A DNA stretch of 64,000 nt from Chryseotalea sanaruensis (GCF_003990915.1 NZ_BHXQ01000001.1:551402-615401), one strand, 5' to 3'. Shown: positions 1 through 8,603, counted from the first letter of the stretch. The notes: generated by a model not told the origin, from the letters alone. A program made the numbers and translations.

Positions 1-811
1 CCCAGGCTATTCCATAACGCGCTGAGTCAAGGCACATCATCGGTGCACCTAAACCGCTCTTACCTGGTAATAGGTTTTCCTTAGGTACTTTTACATTATC
101 AAATACTAACTCGCCAGTAGCACTAGCGCGTAACGACCATTTGCCATGTGTTTCTGGTGTCGAGAAACCTTCCATGCCACGCTCTACAATCAAACCATGA
201 ATACGACCTTCTTCATTCTTTGCCCAAACGACAGCAACATCTGCTCTAGGTGAATTGGAAATCCACATTTTCGCGCCATTCAGCAGATAATGGTCACCCA
301 TATCTTTAAAATTAGTCACCATCCCGCTAGGGTTTGAACCATGATCTGGTTCGGTCAATCCAAAGCAACCCAACCACTCGCCAGAAGCAAGCTTTGGTAA
401 GTACTTTTTACGCTGAGCTTCAGATCCGAATTTGTAAATCGGGTACATAACTAACGACCCTTGCACTGAAGCTGTCGAGCGCATGCCTGAATCGCCACGT
501 TCAATCTCCTGCATGATAATGCCGTAAGAGATGTAATCCAGGCCACCGCAACCATACTCTACGGGCAGCGTAGGGCCAAAGGCACCAACATCACCAAATT
601 TCTTAACGATTTCGTATGGAAAGTGTGCACGCTGTGCCCAGTCTTCAATGTATGGGGAAATCTCCTTTTTAACGAATTGACGAACGCTGGTTCTGATCAA
701 TTTATGCTCTTCCGTCAGAAGATCATCAATTTCGTAGAAGTCAGGGTGTTCGTATAAATCTTGTTTTAACGATTTTTTAGTATGTGTACCATTTTCGGTC
801 GCGTTAGCCAT
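1..811 (-). CDS. Glutaryl-CoA dehydrogenase, N-terminal part (cut by window edge)
   Basis: The reading frame is open from the ATG at 811 to the left edge, giving about 270 residues of the acyl-CoA dehydrogenase fold. Seen: FYEIDDLLTEEHKLIR near the N-terminus, RGDSGMRSTASVQGSLVM, then GCFGLTEPDHGSNPSGM, the flavin and substrate loop typical of the glutaryl-CoA dehydrogenase branch. Known for the family: FAD-dependent oxidation and decarboxylation of glutaryl-CoA to crotonyl-CoA in lysine and tryptophan breakdown. The catalytic glutamate lies in the C-terminal domain outside the window, so it cannot be checked. It is divergent from tryptophan dioxygenase with only 55 bases between the start codons, which supports an amino-acid catabolic role. 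A closely related short-chain acyl-CoA dehydrogenase is the main alternative. Confidence 0.85.
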   Translation of the reverse strand, partial: MANATENGTHTKKSLKQDLYEHPDFYEIDDLLTEEHKLIRTSVRQFVKKEISPYIEDWAQRAHFPYEIVKKFGDVGAFGPTLPVEYGCGGLDYISYGIIMQEIERGDSGMRSTASVQGSLVMYPIYKFGSEAQRKKYLPKLASGEWLGCFGLTEPDHGSNPSGMVTNFKDMGDHYLLNGAKMWISNSPRADVAVVWAKNEEGRIHGLIVERGMEGFSTPETHGKWSLRASATGELVFDNVKVPKENLLPGKSGLGAPMMCLDSARYGIAW

Positions 812-866
812 AGGTTTGACGTTTATGCGTAATTTTCGGAGCAATTTACTACATAATCCTTAACTG

Positions 867-1817
867 ATGCCAACCACATCCTTTGATCCAGTACTGATTG
901 AGCAATTAAAAAAGCTTCAGGAGAAATACGCTGTTATGGGACAGGACTTATCCAGCTATCTGGATGGTTTGCTGCATTCCGATTATCTCACTTATTGGGA
1001 TTATATACATGTGGATACACTATTGAGTTTACAAAATCCCAAGACCAGTTTTCCAGATGAAGAAGTGTTTATTATGTACCATCAGGTCACTGAATTGTAC
1101 TTTAAAATGATCTTACATGAGATGGGTCAAATAGGTAATAATCAGCAACTTAATGCTACCTTCTTCATGACAAGGATTGATCGCATTATTCGTTACTTCC
1201 GTCAATTGGAAAACTCATTTGATATCATGGTGGATGGCATGGAAAAGGAGCAATTCCTGAAATTCCGGATGTCATTATTACCCGCTAGTGGCTTTCAATC
1301 GGCACAATACAGAATGATCGAAATTGCCTCGACTTCTTTGGTGAATCTATTGGATGACGAAAGCAGAAAACAGGTAAAATCAACTGATACCATTCGCCAG
1401 CAAATGGAAAAAATCTATTGGCGAAGTGGAGCAACTGAATTAGCCTCCGGCAAGAAAACACTTACACTTCAGCAATTTGAAGAGAAATACCTGGATGATT
1501 TTTGCGAACAGGCAGAAAGATGCAAGGATACAAATCTCTTTACTATTTATCAGAAACACTTTGCAACATCTGATGTAGCTGAGGCTATAAAAGATCGTTT
1601 ACGCGAATTGGATGTGTTGGCAAATGTTAAATGGCGTTTGGCGCATCTTCGTTCTGCGGGTCGCTACTTGCAGAAAAGTCCTGAGGATATTAAAGCAACC
1701 GGAGGTACCAATTGGCAGAAGTATTTACCGCCTCGCTTTCAGCGAATCATGTTCTTTCCTGAACTCTGGTCTGAAGAAGAAAAGAGCAATTGGGGTCGTG
1801 CGGCTTTTGAGCAATAG
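867..1817 (+). CDS. kynA: Tryptophan 2,3-dioxygenase
   Basis: A cytosolic haem enzyme that opens the indole ring of tryptophan to N-formylkynurenine, the first step of the kynurenine route. Seen in 316 residues: FIMYHQVTELYFKMILHEM at 68-86 with the predicted distal His72; FRMSLLPASGFQSAQYR at 133-149, the substrate-binding stretch containing Arg134; and WRLAHLRSAGRYL, where His260 fits the proximal haem ligand. The length is slightly above that of proteobacterial enzymes and is normal for Bacteroidota. The ATG at 867 is the only reasonable start. The short divergent spacer shared with glutaryl-CoA dehydrogenase suggests joint control of tryptophan degradation, which is inference. Confidence 0.93.
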   Translation: MPTTSFDPVLIEQLKKLQEKYAVMGQDLSSYLDGLLHSDYLTYWDYIHVDTLLSLQNPKTSFPDEEVFIMYHQVTELYFKMILHEMGQIGNNQQLNATFFMTRIDRIIRYFRQLENSFDIMVDGMEKEQFLKFRMSLLPASGFQSAQYRMIEIASTSLVNLLDDESRKQVKSTDTIRQQMEKIYWRSGATELASGKKTLTLQQFEEKYLDDFCEQAERCKDTNLFTIYQKHFATSDVAEAIKDRLRELDVLANVKWRLAHLRSAGRYLQKSPEDIKATGGTNWQKYLPPRFQRIMFFPELWSEEEKSNWGRAAFEQ

Positions 1818-1870
1818 ACATCAATCCGCTATACACTGTTTTTTCGTAAATTGCTCATAATTAGTGTGCT

Positions 1871-3661
1871 ATGCGTTTAATAACTGTCTTCCTGCTATTT
1901 ATTATAACACTTCCACAAAGTGCTGTAGCGCAGCTTTATAATCGCACCAGTTATCACGACCTCGAAAAGCGTCATATAAAGGAATTCTATCAGGTAAAAG
2001 ATACCCTTAAGAACATTTTACATGGTAGATACATCTCCTTTTACCTGAACGGGCACCCTGAATCAAAAGGGCAGTTTATCAATAATGAAACCAGTGGTGT
2101 TTGGGAGTTTTTCTATGAAACAGGCAATTTGAGGATGCGGGGTATTCTGCGTCAAAATTCTAACTATGGCCTGTGGGAGTACTTCTATGAAAGTGGACAA
2201 AAAAGCATGGAGGGCACCATTAATGGAAAACTGCGCGAAGGCGAATGGAAATCCTATTATGAAAATGGTCAACTTAAAGAAATTGGTAGTTATGATAAGA
2301 ACAAACACATAGGCTTATGGAAAGCTTATTTTGAAGATGGGGCTTTAAAAGGTGAGATTGATTATGTCGATGATTTTGGTCGCTACATAGAATACTACCA
2401 TTCTGGTAAGGTATATGGCGAGGGCCCTAAAATGAATAATAAGAACAGCGGACATTGGCGCTATTTTGCTGAAGATGGAACATTGCAAATGGAAGGAGAA
2501 TTCGTGGCAGGCAAAAGGCAAGCCGAATGGATTCATTACTTCAGTAGTGGCAAGCAGCACTCAAAAGGACATTACGAAAACGATATACCTGTCGGTACTT
2601 GGGAATATTATTACGAGACCGGAGAACTGCACAAAAAAGGTGAGTATGTAAATGGCAAGAAATCGGGTGATTGGAGAACCTATGATCAAAGTGGCGTTGT
2701 GGTAAGTGAAGCCAAGCTTACTGAGGGCAAAGGTCTTTATAAAGAATATTATGGCAATGGACAGGTCAGGGTTGTGGGTAATCTGAAAGATGATAAACGA
2801 GAAGGCAAGTGGGAGTTTTTCTATGACAATGGTAAAAAAGAAGCAGACTGCGAATATGTAGAAGGAAGAGGTACCTACTATGGCTATTACGAAGATGGTG
2901 CTATGCAAACCAAGGGTCAGATGGAAGACGATAAGAAAGTTGGCACTTGGGAAATTTTTGAGCGTGATGGTAAATTATCCGGATACTATAAACCTTTTTA
3001 TGATGATAAAGAATCTGGAAAGGATATTGCGGCAATGGCAAATAGGAAATATGAACGCACCAACGCTTCACGCACCAAGGGGATGTCATATTTTGATCCG
3101 CGTCACAATGAATTTAAGGGTGTGATAGTGGGAGCCAATCCTATCTTTTCAGTAGTAGGCCGTTTACCAGTAGCCATTGAGTTTTACTCACAAGAACGAC
3201 TAGGACATGAGTTTGAATTTATTGGTATCAGAGATCCATTCTTTAAAAAGGATGATGATATTTCTTTGGGTAAAAATTTTATGCGAGGTTATAGCATCGG
3301 TATAAAACAGAAAATGTATAATCCATTGAAAGCAGGCATGTGGTACTTCGGACATGAAATTCGCTTTACTAATCTGGGCCACTTTATAAACATCGAATGG
3401 CCACTTTCTCCGGATAAATTTTCTACAGTGAGCTCTGCTGAGCAACGTATTGCCTGGGGGATATTAACAGGTTATCGTATCATGAGAAAAAACAATGCGA
3501 AAGGATTTACTATGGATATTTTTGGTTCGTTTAATCTGGGTTACAGAAGTTTTGTAACAGATGCGCAACACGAAGATTTGTTTCAGATTATTGATCAGAA
3601 ACCATTCTTTACCTCCTTTCACTTCGGCCTAAATGTTGGAAACGTTTTTTCTTTCCGATAG
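1871..3661 (+). CDS. MORN/YwqK-type repeat protein with C-terminal barrel-like domain
   Basis: Secreted or outer-membrane protein of 596 residues. A signal peptide (hydrophobic residues 4-18, then AVAQ) precedes about a dozen repeats of roughly 23 residues over about 50-380. Their pattern is G-x-W-x-x-Y-x-x-x-G-x-L-x-x-x-G, as in G(V/L)WE(F/Y)FYE(T/S)G. This is the MORN variant annotated as the YwqK antitoxin-like family. The last 190 residues have no repeats and alternate aromatic and polar residues, consistent with a beta-barrel or surface domain. No toxin gene is adjacent, so the antitoxin label should not be read as function. It begins 53 bases after the dioxygenase stop and may be cotranscribed. 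Function unknown. Confidence 0.75.
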   Translation: MRLITVFLLFIITLPQSAVAQLYNRTSYHDLEKRHIKEFYQVKDTLKNILHGRYISFYLNGHPESKGQFINNETSGVWEFFYETGNLRMRGILRQNSNYGLWEYFYESGQKSMEGTINGKLREGEWKSYYENGQLKEIGSYDKNKHIGLWKAYFEDGALKGEIDYVDDFGRYIEYYHSGKVYGEGPKMNNKNSGHWRYFAEDGTLQMEGEFVAGKRQAEWIHYFSSGKQHSKGHYENDIPVGTWEYYYETGELHKKGEYVNGKKSGDWRTYDQSGVVVSEAKLTEGKGLYKEYYGNGQVRVVGNLKDDKREGKWEFFYDNGKKEADCEYVEGRGTYYGYYEDGAMQTKGQMEDDKKVGTWEIFERDGKLSGYYKPFYDDKESGKDIAAMANRKYERTNASRTKGMSYFDPRHNEFKGVIVGANPIFSVVGRLPVAIEFYSQERLGHEFEFIGIRDPFFKKDDDISLGKNFMRGYSIGIKQKMYNPLKAGMWYFGHEIRFTNLGHFINIEWPLSPDKFSTVSSAEQRIAWGILTGYRIMRKNNAKGFTMDIFGSFNLGYRSFVTDAQHEDLFQIIDQKPFFTSFHFGLNVGNVFSFR

Positions 3662-3678
3662 TCTAAGACAGTATTTGC

Positions 3679-3686
3679 TATCTTTG
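3679..3686 (+). promoter_or_regulatory. Possible -7 element (TATCTTTG)
   Basis: TATCTTTG matches the Bacteroidota -7 consensus TAnnTTTG and lies 78 bases upstream of the COG2509 flavoprotein start. No TTG lies at the expected spacing upstream, so support is limited to the one box. Confidence 0.25.
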
Positions 3687-3764
3687 CAGAACGATTACAG
3701 AGTTTAACACTAAAGTGATCCAATTATAAGTAACAAAAAAACTTGAAGGATAAACACCTTCCGT

Positions 3765-5330
3765 ATGCAGGTAAAAGAATTAATACTAACGCCCGAAGAG
3801 GCATTCGATGAAGCGCATCTACTAGGCACGCTTTATCAAAAGTTGTCCGTTCCACAAAACGGAGATTTAGTCGTTCAGCCAATTAAGAGATCAATTGATG
3901 CAAGAGGTCGCGAGATTAAAGTGCGCATGCAATATGAGGTGCTGAACAAAAAAAATCTTATACCCTTACGTGGCAAAGAGTATAATTCTGTACACAACAA
4001 AAAACCTATTTTAGTTATAGGCTCAGGACCAGCAGGATTGTTTGCTGCCTTACGACTGATTGAGTTGAATTATAAACCTATTGTTTTAGAAAGAGGAAAG
4101 GATGTGCAGGCACGCAGACGCGATCTGGCTGCTATCAATAAGGATCACGTAGTAAATCCAGATTCTAATTATTGTTTTGGAGAAGGTGGAGCAGGTACTT
4201 ACTCTGACGGTAAGCTATATACAAGATCAAAGAAAAGAGGTGATGTGCACCGCATCATGGAAATCCTAGTAGCGCATGGCGCTAAAGATGAAATCCTATA
4301 TGATGCACATCCACACGTTGGTACTAATAAATTACCTCAACTGGTAGCCGCTTTGCGCGAAAGTATACTAGCAGCAGGAGGTGAAATTCATTTTAATACA
4401 AAGGTTACTGATTTTATTATTAAGGGTGATACAATTGAAGGTATTATAACTGAAAAGGGTGACATCATTAAAGCGGATGCCACTATTTTAGCTACAGGGC
4501 ATTCGGCACGTGATATATTCGAATTGCTCGATCAGAATAAAGTACTCATTGAAGCGAAGCCATTTGCATTAGGAGTTAGGGTGGAACATCAACAAAATTT
4601 AATCGATAAGATTCAATATCACTGCAGTATAGATCGTGGCGACTATTTACCTGCATCCGCTTATGCATTGGTGCATCAAGCTTCGATCAACGGTAAGGAT
4701 AAAGGTGTTTTTTCGTTTTGCATGTGTCCGGGTGGATTTATTGTTCCCGCTGCCACAGCTCCGGGCGAGTTAGTCGTGAATGGTATGAGTCCTTCGCGAA
4801 GGGATTCTAAATTCGCCAACTCAGGTATTGTGGTAGCGATAGATGAAATTGATTTTAAGCCATATCAGAAATATGGTGCGTTGGCAGCCATGCATTTTCA
4901 GGCGGAAGTAGAACAGAAAGCCTGGGCCTTGGGTGGTAAAACGCAAACCGCTCCAGCACAACGACTAATTGATTTTGTTGAGAAAAGAGAATCCTCTTCT
5001 TTATTGGATACTTCATATCAACCGGGGTTAGTTTCGGCAGACATGGGTGTATTTTTACCGACTTTCGTAACTGATGCCTTGCGTCAGGGTTTTAAGGCAT
5101 TTGGTCAAAAAATGAAGGGTTATTTAACCAATGATGCACAAATTATTGGTGTTGAAAGTAGGACCTCATCTCCTGTGCGTATTCCACGTGATAAGGAAAG
5201 TCTTCAACATCCTCAGATTAAGAATTTGTTTCCTTGTGGTGAAGGTGCAGGCTATGCCGGAGGCATTGTTTCAGCTGCGATGGATGGCGAGCGCTGTGCG
5301 GAGGCGGTTGGGAGATTGGTGTTAAGGTAG
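3765..5330 (+). CDS. FAD-dependent dehydrogenase, COG2509 family
   Basis: A 521-residue flavoprotein of unknown substrate. Seen: an N-terminal domain of about 75 residues, then a dinucleotide-binding motif VIGSGPAGLFAALRL (from residue 84), the family hallmark NYCFGEGGAGTYSDGKLYTR near 137-156, and a C-terminal FAD-contact motif PCGEGAGYAGGIVSAAMDG. This order is that of the uncharacterised FAD-dependent dehydrogenases (COG2509), which are related to HI0933-like proteins. It has no membrane segments and is probably cytosolic. The start at 3765 follows an AAGGAT stretch. Its flanks are unrelated genes, so context does not suggest a partner. Reaction unknown. Confidence 0.82.
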   Translation: MQVKELILTPEEAFDEAHLLGTLYQKLSVPQNGDLVVQPIKRSIDARGREIKVRMQYEVLNKKNLIPLRGKEYNSVHNKKPILVIGSGPAGLFAALRLIELNYKPIVLERGKDVQARRRDLAAINKDHVVNPDSNYCFGEGGAGTYSDGKLYTRSKKRGDVHRIMEILVAHGAKDEILYDAHPHVGTNKLPQLVAALRESILAAGGEIHFNTKVTDFIIKGDTIEGIITEKGDIIKADATILATGHSARDIFELLDQNKVLIEAKPFALGVRVEHQQNLIDKIQYHCSIDRGDYLPASAYALVHQASINGKDKGVFSFCMCPGGFIVPAATAPGELVVNGMSPSRRDSKFANSGIVVAIDEIDFKPYQKYGALAAMHFQAEVEQKAWALGGKTQTAPAQRLIDFVEKRESSSLLDTSYQPGLVSADMGVFLPTFVTDALRQGFKAFGQKMKGYLTNDAQIIGVESRTSSPVRIPRDKESLQHPQIKNLFPCGEGAGYAGGIVSAAMDGERCAEAVGRLVLR

Positions 5331-5380
5331 CAGGCAACAAGCTTCAAGCTACACGCTGCAGGCGGTGTAAAACTATTTCT

Positions 5381-5410
5381 GCTCCTTGTCTCCCGCAGGG
5401 GACGAGGAGC
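5381..5410. repeat. REP-like 30-bp palindrome, copy A
   Basis: Imperfect inverted repeat: left arm GCTCCTTGTC, right arm GACGAGGAGC, with TCCCGCAGGG between them. The same 30-mer recurs at 52577-52606 with two base differences. Both copies are intergenic. The surrounding gap (5331-5624) otherwise holds a second hairpin and the promoter of the next gene. It has no T-run, so a plain terminator is unlikely. Confidence 0.7.
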
Positions 5411-5484
5411 AATAAACAGATTACTTTTTCAAATTAATCCATGTCTTGCCTTAAAGTTAATAGAAAGGAACAAAGCTTGACAAA

Positions 5485-5510
5485 ATCACGGTCCCTTCGG
5501 AGACGGTGAT
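5485..5510. repeat. Second palindrome with related core in opposite orientation
   Basis: ATCACGGTC pairs imperfectly with GACGGTGAT around CCTTCGGA. Read on the minus strand its core (GTCTCC, GAAGGGA) resembles the core of the 30-bp palindrome about 75 bases upstream, so the two form an inverted pair spanning about 130 bases. A short perfect stem, GACAG-AACA-CTGTC, follows at 5537-5550. Confidence 0.45.
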
Positions 5511-5569
5511 TAGACTAGAGAGGACAAGGCGTATTAGACAGAACACTGTCCGTTCTTTAGTGCAACGGC

Positions 5570-5600
5570 TTGTAGTGTGAGGCGAAATAGCCTACTTTTG
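5570..5600 (+). promoter_or_regulatory. Bacteroidota-type promoter for the ABC-F gene
   Basis: TTG at 5570-5572, 20 bases, then TACTTTTG at 5593-5600, matching the TTG/TAnnTTTG consensus for the primary sigma factor of this phylum. Expected transcription start is near 5607, giving a leader of about 18 bases before the GTG start codon at 5625. Confidence 0.6.
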
Positions 5601-5624
5601 CACTCCTTTTAAAAATTACATCCT

Positions 5625-7499
5625 GTGAATTACCTTTCAGCTGAGAATATTTCCAAAACCTATAACGATCGTTGGCTTTTTAAAGAGATTAACCTGGGTA
5701 TTGGTCAGGGTGAAAAAATAGCTTTTGTAGGTAATAACGGGGTGGGCAAATCCACTTTGCTTAAAATTTTAACAGGTGAGGTTATCTCAGATTCAGGTAA
5801 GGTCGTTTTACGCGATGGTATCCGTTTTGGCTACCTTACGCAACAACCCAACGTTGATGAGAACCTGATTGTAAAAGACATACTTTTTAGCGAAACCAAC
5901 GAGGTTTCTAAAGCGGTAAAAGAGTATGAAGATTGTTTACATCACCCGGATGTATCTCCTGAAAGAATGCAGGCTGCCCTGGAAAAGATGAGTGATCTGA
6001 ATGCATGGGACTACGATAATAAAGTACAAGAAGTAATTGGAAAATTGGGCGTGCCCGATATGGACAAGCGCTTTGGTGATTTATCGGGCGGACAGAAGAA
6101 ACGTATTTTTCTGGCGCAACTCTTATTGCAAGAGCCTGATTTGATTATCATGGATGAACCGACTAACCACTTGGATCTTACAGCCATTGAGTGGTTAGAA
6201 AATTTTTTAGCGGGACCTGGTGTTACACTCATCATGGTTACCCACGACCGTTATTTTCTGGATGCTGTTGCGACTGAAATTATTGAGTTGGATCGCCAGC
6301 AGCTCTTCAGGTATAAAGGCAACTACGCTTACTACTTAGAAAAGAAAGCCAATAGAGAGGAGATATTAAAATCTGAAGTGGCTAAGGCGCGTAATCTGAT
6401 GAAGAAGGAGTTAGACTGGATGCGCAGACAGCCAAAAGCGCGTGGTACTAAAGCCAAGTACAGAATTGAAGCCTTTTATGAATTGCAAGAAAAGGCATCT
6501 ACCGATTTGCGTAGAGAAAGATTAGAACTCGATATTAAAGAAGCCAGACAAGGCGGTAAAATCCTTGAGTTAGAAAAGGTTTCTAAAAAGTTTGGCGATC
6601 AGTTGTTGGTCGATAATTTTTCTTATGTGTTTAAAAAGAAAGACAGAATTGGTGTGGTAGGTAAAAACGGCATCGGTAAGTCTACTTTTCTGAACATGAT
6701 TACGCAACGCCTGAAGCCAGACAGTGGAGAAGTAATTCCTGGGGTTACGACCAAGTATGGTTACTTTACACAGGATGCCATGAATTTGAATCCTGCCAAT
6801 CGCGTGATTGAAGAGGTTAAAGACATAGCGGAATTTATCACACTATCTGATGGCACACAGATTTCAGCTTCAAAATTTTTGGATAACTTTTTATTCGCAC
6901 CAGAGAAGCAATATACCTATGTTGAAAAACTTAGTGGAGGTGAAAAGAAGCGATTGCAACTACTGAAGATGTTGATCACCAATCCGAACTTTTTGATTTT
7001 GGATGAACCGACCAACGACTTTGATATTGATACGCTTAACGTATTAGAAGAATTCCTGGATAGTTTTACCGGTTGCTTAGTACTGGTATCTCACGACCGT
7101 TATTTCATGGATCATTTAGTTGATCAGCTTTTTGTATTTGAAGGTGACGGAAAAATCAGATTATTCCCCGGCAACTATACCGACTATCGCGATTGGTTAG
7201 AAGAGGAAGAGGCGATGAAGACATCACCAAAAGCTGAGAAGAAAGAAGTAGCGCCTGTTGCAAACACTGGAAGTGAAGCAAAGAAAAAACTTACTTTCAA
7301 GGAAAAACAGGAACTTGAAAAATTGCCGGAAGAAATAAACCAGCTGGAAGCGAAAAGAACAGACCTGACTACTTTATTAAATAGCGGAACTACCGATCAC
7401 ACGCAGTTACAGCAATGGGCTTCAGAGGTAAAAAAGACAGGTGAGCTGATTGATGAGAAAACTATGCGCTGGATGGAATTATCGGAGTTGGCTGGCTAA
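5625..7499 (+). CDS. ABC-F family ATPase (Uup-like)
   Basis: A soluble protein of 624 residues with two ATPase domains and no membrane segments. Seen: Walker A GNNGVGKST at 36-44, signature LSGGQKKR at 153-160, Walker B LIIMDEP followed by TNHLDL; a linker rich in Arg and Lys (MRRQPKARGTKAKYR); second Walker A GKNGIGKST, second signature LSGGEKKR and LILDEPTNDFD; then an Ala/Lys-rich linker and a C-terminal coiled coil of about 70 residues. That coiled coil is the mark of the Uup branch. ABC-F proteins act on the ribosome; Uup is also linked to transposon excision phenotypes. The start is GTG at 5625, placed just downstream of a good promoter. Confidence 0.9.
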   Translation: MNYLSAENISKTYNDRWLFKEINLGIGQGEKIAFVGNNGVGKSTLLKILTGEVISDSGKVVLRDGIRFGYLTQQPNVDENLIVKDILFSETNEVSKAVKEYEDCLHHPDVSPERMQAALEKMSDLNAWDYDNKVQEVIGKLGVPDMDKRFGDLSGGQKKRIFLAQLLLQEPDLIIMDEPTNHLDLTAIEWLENFLAGPGVTLIMVTHDRYFLDAVATEIIELDRQQLFRYKGNYAYYLEKKANREEILKSEVAKARNLMKKELDWMRRQPKARGTKAKYRIEAFYELQEKASTDLRRERLELDIKEARQGGKILELEKVSKKFGDQLLVDNFSYVFKKKDRIGVVGKNGIGKSTFLNMITQRLKPDSGEVIPGVTTKYGYFTQDAMNLNPANRVIEEVKDIAEFITLSDGTQISASKFLDNFLFAPEKQYTYVEKLSGGEKKRLQLLKMLITNPNFLILDEPTNDFDIDTLNVLEEFLDSFTGCLVLVSHDRYFMDHLVDQLFVFEGDGKIRLFPGNYTDYRDWLEEEEAMKTSPKAEKKEVAPVANTGSEAKKKLTFKEKQELEKLPEEINQLEAKRTDLTTLLNSGTTDHTQLQQWASEVKKTGELIDEKTMRWMELSELAG

Positions 7500-7537
7500 C
7501 CACTGACTGTAAAGCAATTTCAAAAAATGTTTACAGA

Positions 7538-7571
7538 CGTCTGCTTGCTAAAGTTAGCAAGCCGTAAGACG
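7538..7571. repeat. Intergenic hairpin between ABC-F and flavin reductase genes
   Basis: Perfect 9-bp stem GCTTGCTAA and TTAGCAAGC with a two-base loop (7543-7562), flanked by GTCT and AGAC that can extend it. It sits 40 bases after the ABC-F stop. No T-tract follows, so it may be an mRNA-end stem or a REP-like palindrome. Confidence 0.45.
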
Positions 7572-7641
7572 CCTCAATATCATTTCATTTATAGAGTATT
7601 CTTAGCATTAAACAAAACCAGCTTTCTTAGGTTTGTATATT

Positions 7642-8280
7642 ATGCAAGTCATTTCTAAAGAGACCATTCAAAGCTGGGAACGCTTTTATCGCGGTAATTT
7701 TGTTAACAGTCTGTCAGGTTTTAAATCAGCCAGTCTTATTGCTACCATTAACAAAGAGGGCATTCCTAACCTAGCCATATTCAGCAACATTGTACATCTC
7801 GGTGCTGATCCTGCACTGATTGGTTTTATTAACAGACCACTTGAAGCTGCTCCGCATACTTTAGCTAATATTGAGGCCACTGGCTTTTATACGATCAACC
7901 ACATTCATCCTGACTTTGTTGCACAGGCACACCAGACTAGTGCAAAATATGCATTAAGTGTGAACGAGTTTGTATCAGTCGGTTTACATGAGGAATATCT
8001 CAATGATTTTCCTGTGCCTTTTGTAAAAGAGAGTAGGTGCTCCTATGCCATGAAAATGGTTGAGATTATTCCTATCAAGCATAATAGTACTTTTTTTGTG
8101 ATAGGAGAGCTACAACAAGTAAGAATTGAGGAAGGCATCTATGCAACTGATGGTTTTATAAAGCTCGAAGAAATTGAGAGTATAACATCACTTGGTATTG
8201 ATGGTTACTATAGCGTAACTCCGATGGGTAGATATAATTATGCGAAGCCAGGGGTTGCACCAGTTAGATTGAAGGAATAG
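7642..8280 (+). CDS. Flavin reductase-like FMN-binding split-barrel protein
   Basis: 212 residues of the flavin reductase-like family: GFKSASLIATINKEGIPNLA, FSNIVHLGADPALIGFINRP and a central HTLANIEATGFYTINHIH stretch form the split barrel that holds FMN and contacts NAD(P)H. The frame stays open to a TTG at 7633, but the ATG at 7642 is preferred. Family members supply reduced flavin to monooxygenases or act directly on small substrates; nothing nearby identifies a partner. A -7-like TAGGTTTG (7628-7635) ends only six bases before the ATG, so the message may have a very short leader or none. Cytosolic. Substrate unknown. Confidence 0.82.
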   Translation: MQVISKETIQSWERFYRGNFVNSLSGFKSASLIATINKEGIPNLAIFSNIVHLGADPALIGFINRPLEAAPHTLANIEATGFYTINHIHPDFVAQAHQTSAKYALSVNEFVSVGLHEEYLNDFPVPFVKESRCSYAMKMVEIIPIKHNSTFFVIGELQQVRIEEGIYATDGFIKLEEIESITSLGIDGYYSVTPMGRYNYAKPGVAPVRLKE

Positions 8281-8327
8281 AATTTGATGAGGTAGCGGCA
8301 ATAGGCAAGCCATTTCAGAAAAAAAAC

Positions 8328-8459
8328 TTGTCATTGCGAGCCCCATGGATAGGCTTTGCGTTGAGCTAGACGAAGCAATCTAGCTCGTTGTTGAAAAGTA
8401 TATCAATAGATTGCTTTGTCATACCAACGCACTATCCAAGCTATTCCTCGCATAACATG
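8328..8459. repeat. Long imperfect inverted repeat of the GTCATTGCGAG family
   Basis: The outer arms are TTGTCATTGCGAG and CTCGCATAACATG. The inner arms are GACGAAGCAATCTA (8369-8382) and TAGATTGCTTTGTC (8407-8420), 13 of 14 pairing. The middle arms carry TGGATAG and CTATCCA. Elements reading GTCATTGCGAG ... GAAGCAATCT occur in the intergenic DNA of many bacteria. It occupies most of the 323-base gap 8281-8603 between two convergent genes. Confidence 0.65.
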
Positions 8460-8517
8460 CACCTTTATTTTCAAATCAATCAGCACATCAACTAATTAAC
8501 TCATCAGCACATTAAAA

Positions 8518-8570
8518 GATTGCTTGCTCACCCCAGCACACATTCAGCGCTTCGTTCCTCGCATGACGCG
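8518..8570. repeat. Partial second copy of the GTCATTGCGAG-family element
   Basis: Read on the minus strand it starts CGCGTCATGCGAGGAACGAAGC and ends GCAAGCAATCT, one arm of the element at 8328-8459. The opposite arm is missing. Confidence 0.55.
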
Positions 8571-8603
8571 ATTATATTGTTAGAAGTATTTTTGAACTGA
8601 CTT

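Noticed and set aside
1612..1860. 82-codon frame inside tryptophan dioxygenase
   Set aside because: Shadow frame of a strongly matched gene with no family similarity.
1871..3661. YwqK-type antitoxin function for the MORN protein
   Set aside because: It has a signal peptide and no neighbouring toxin.
7628..7635. TAGGTTTG as a full promoter
   Set aside because: No TTG at the right distance and too close to the start codon; kept only as a finding to test.
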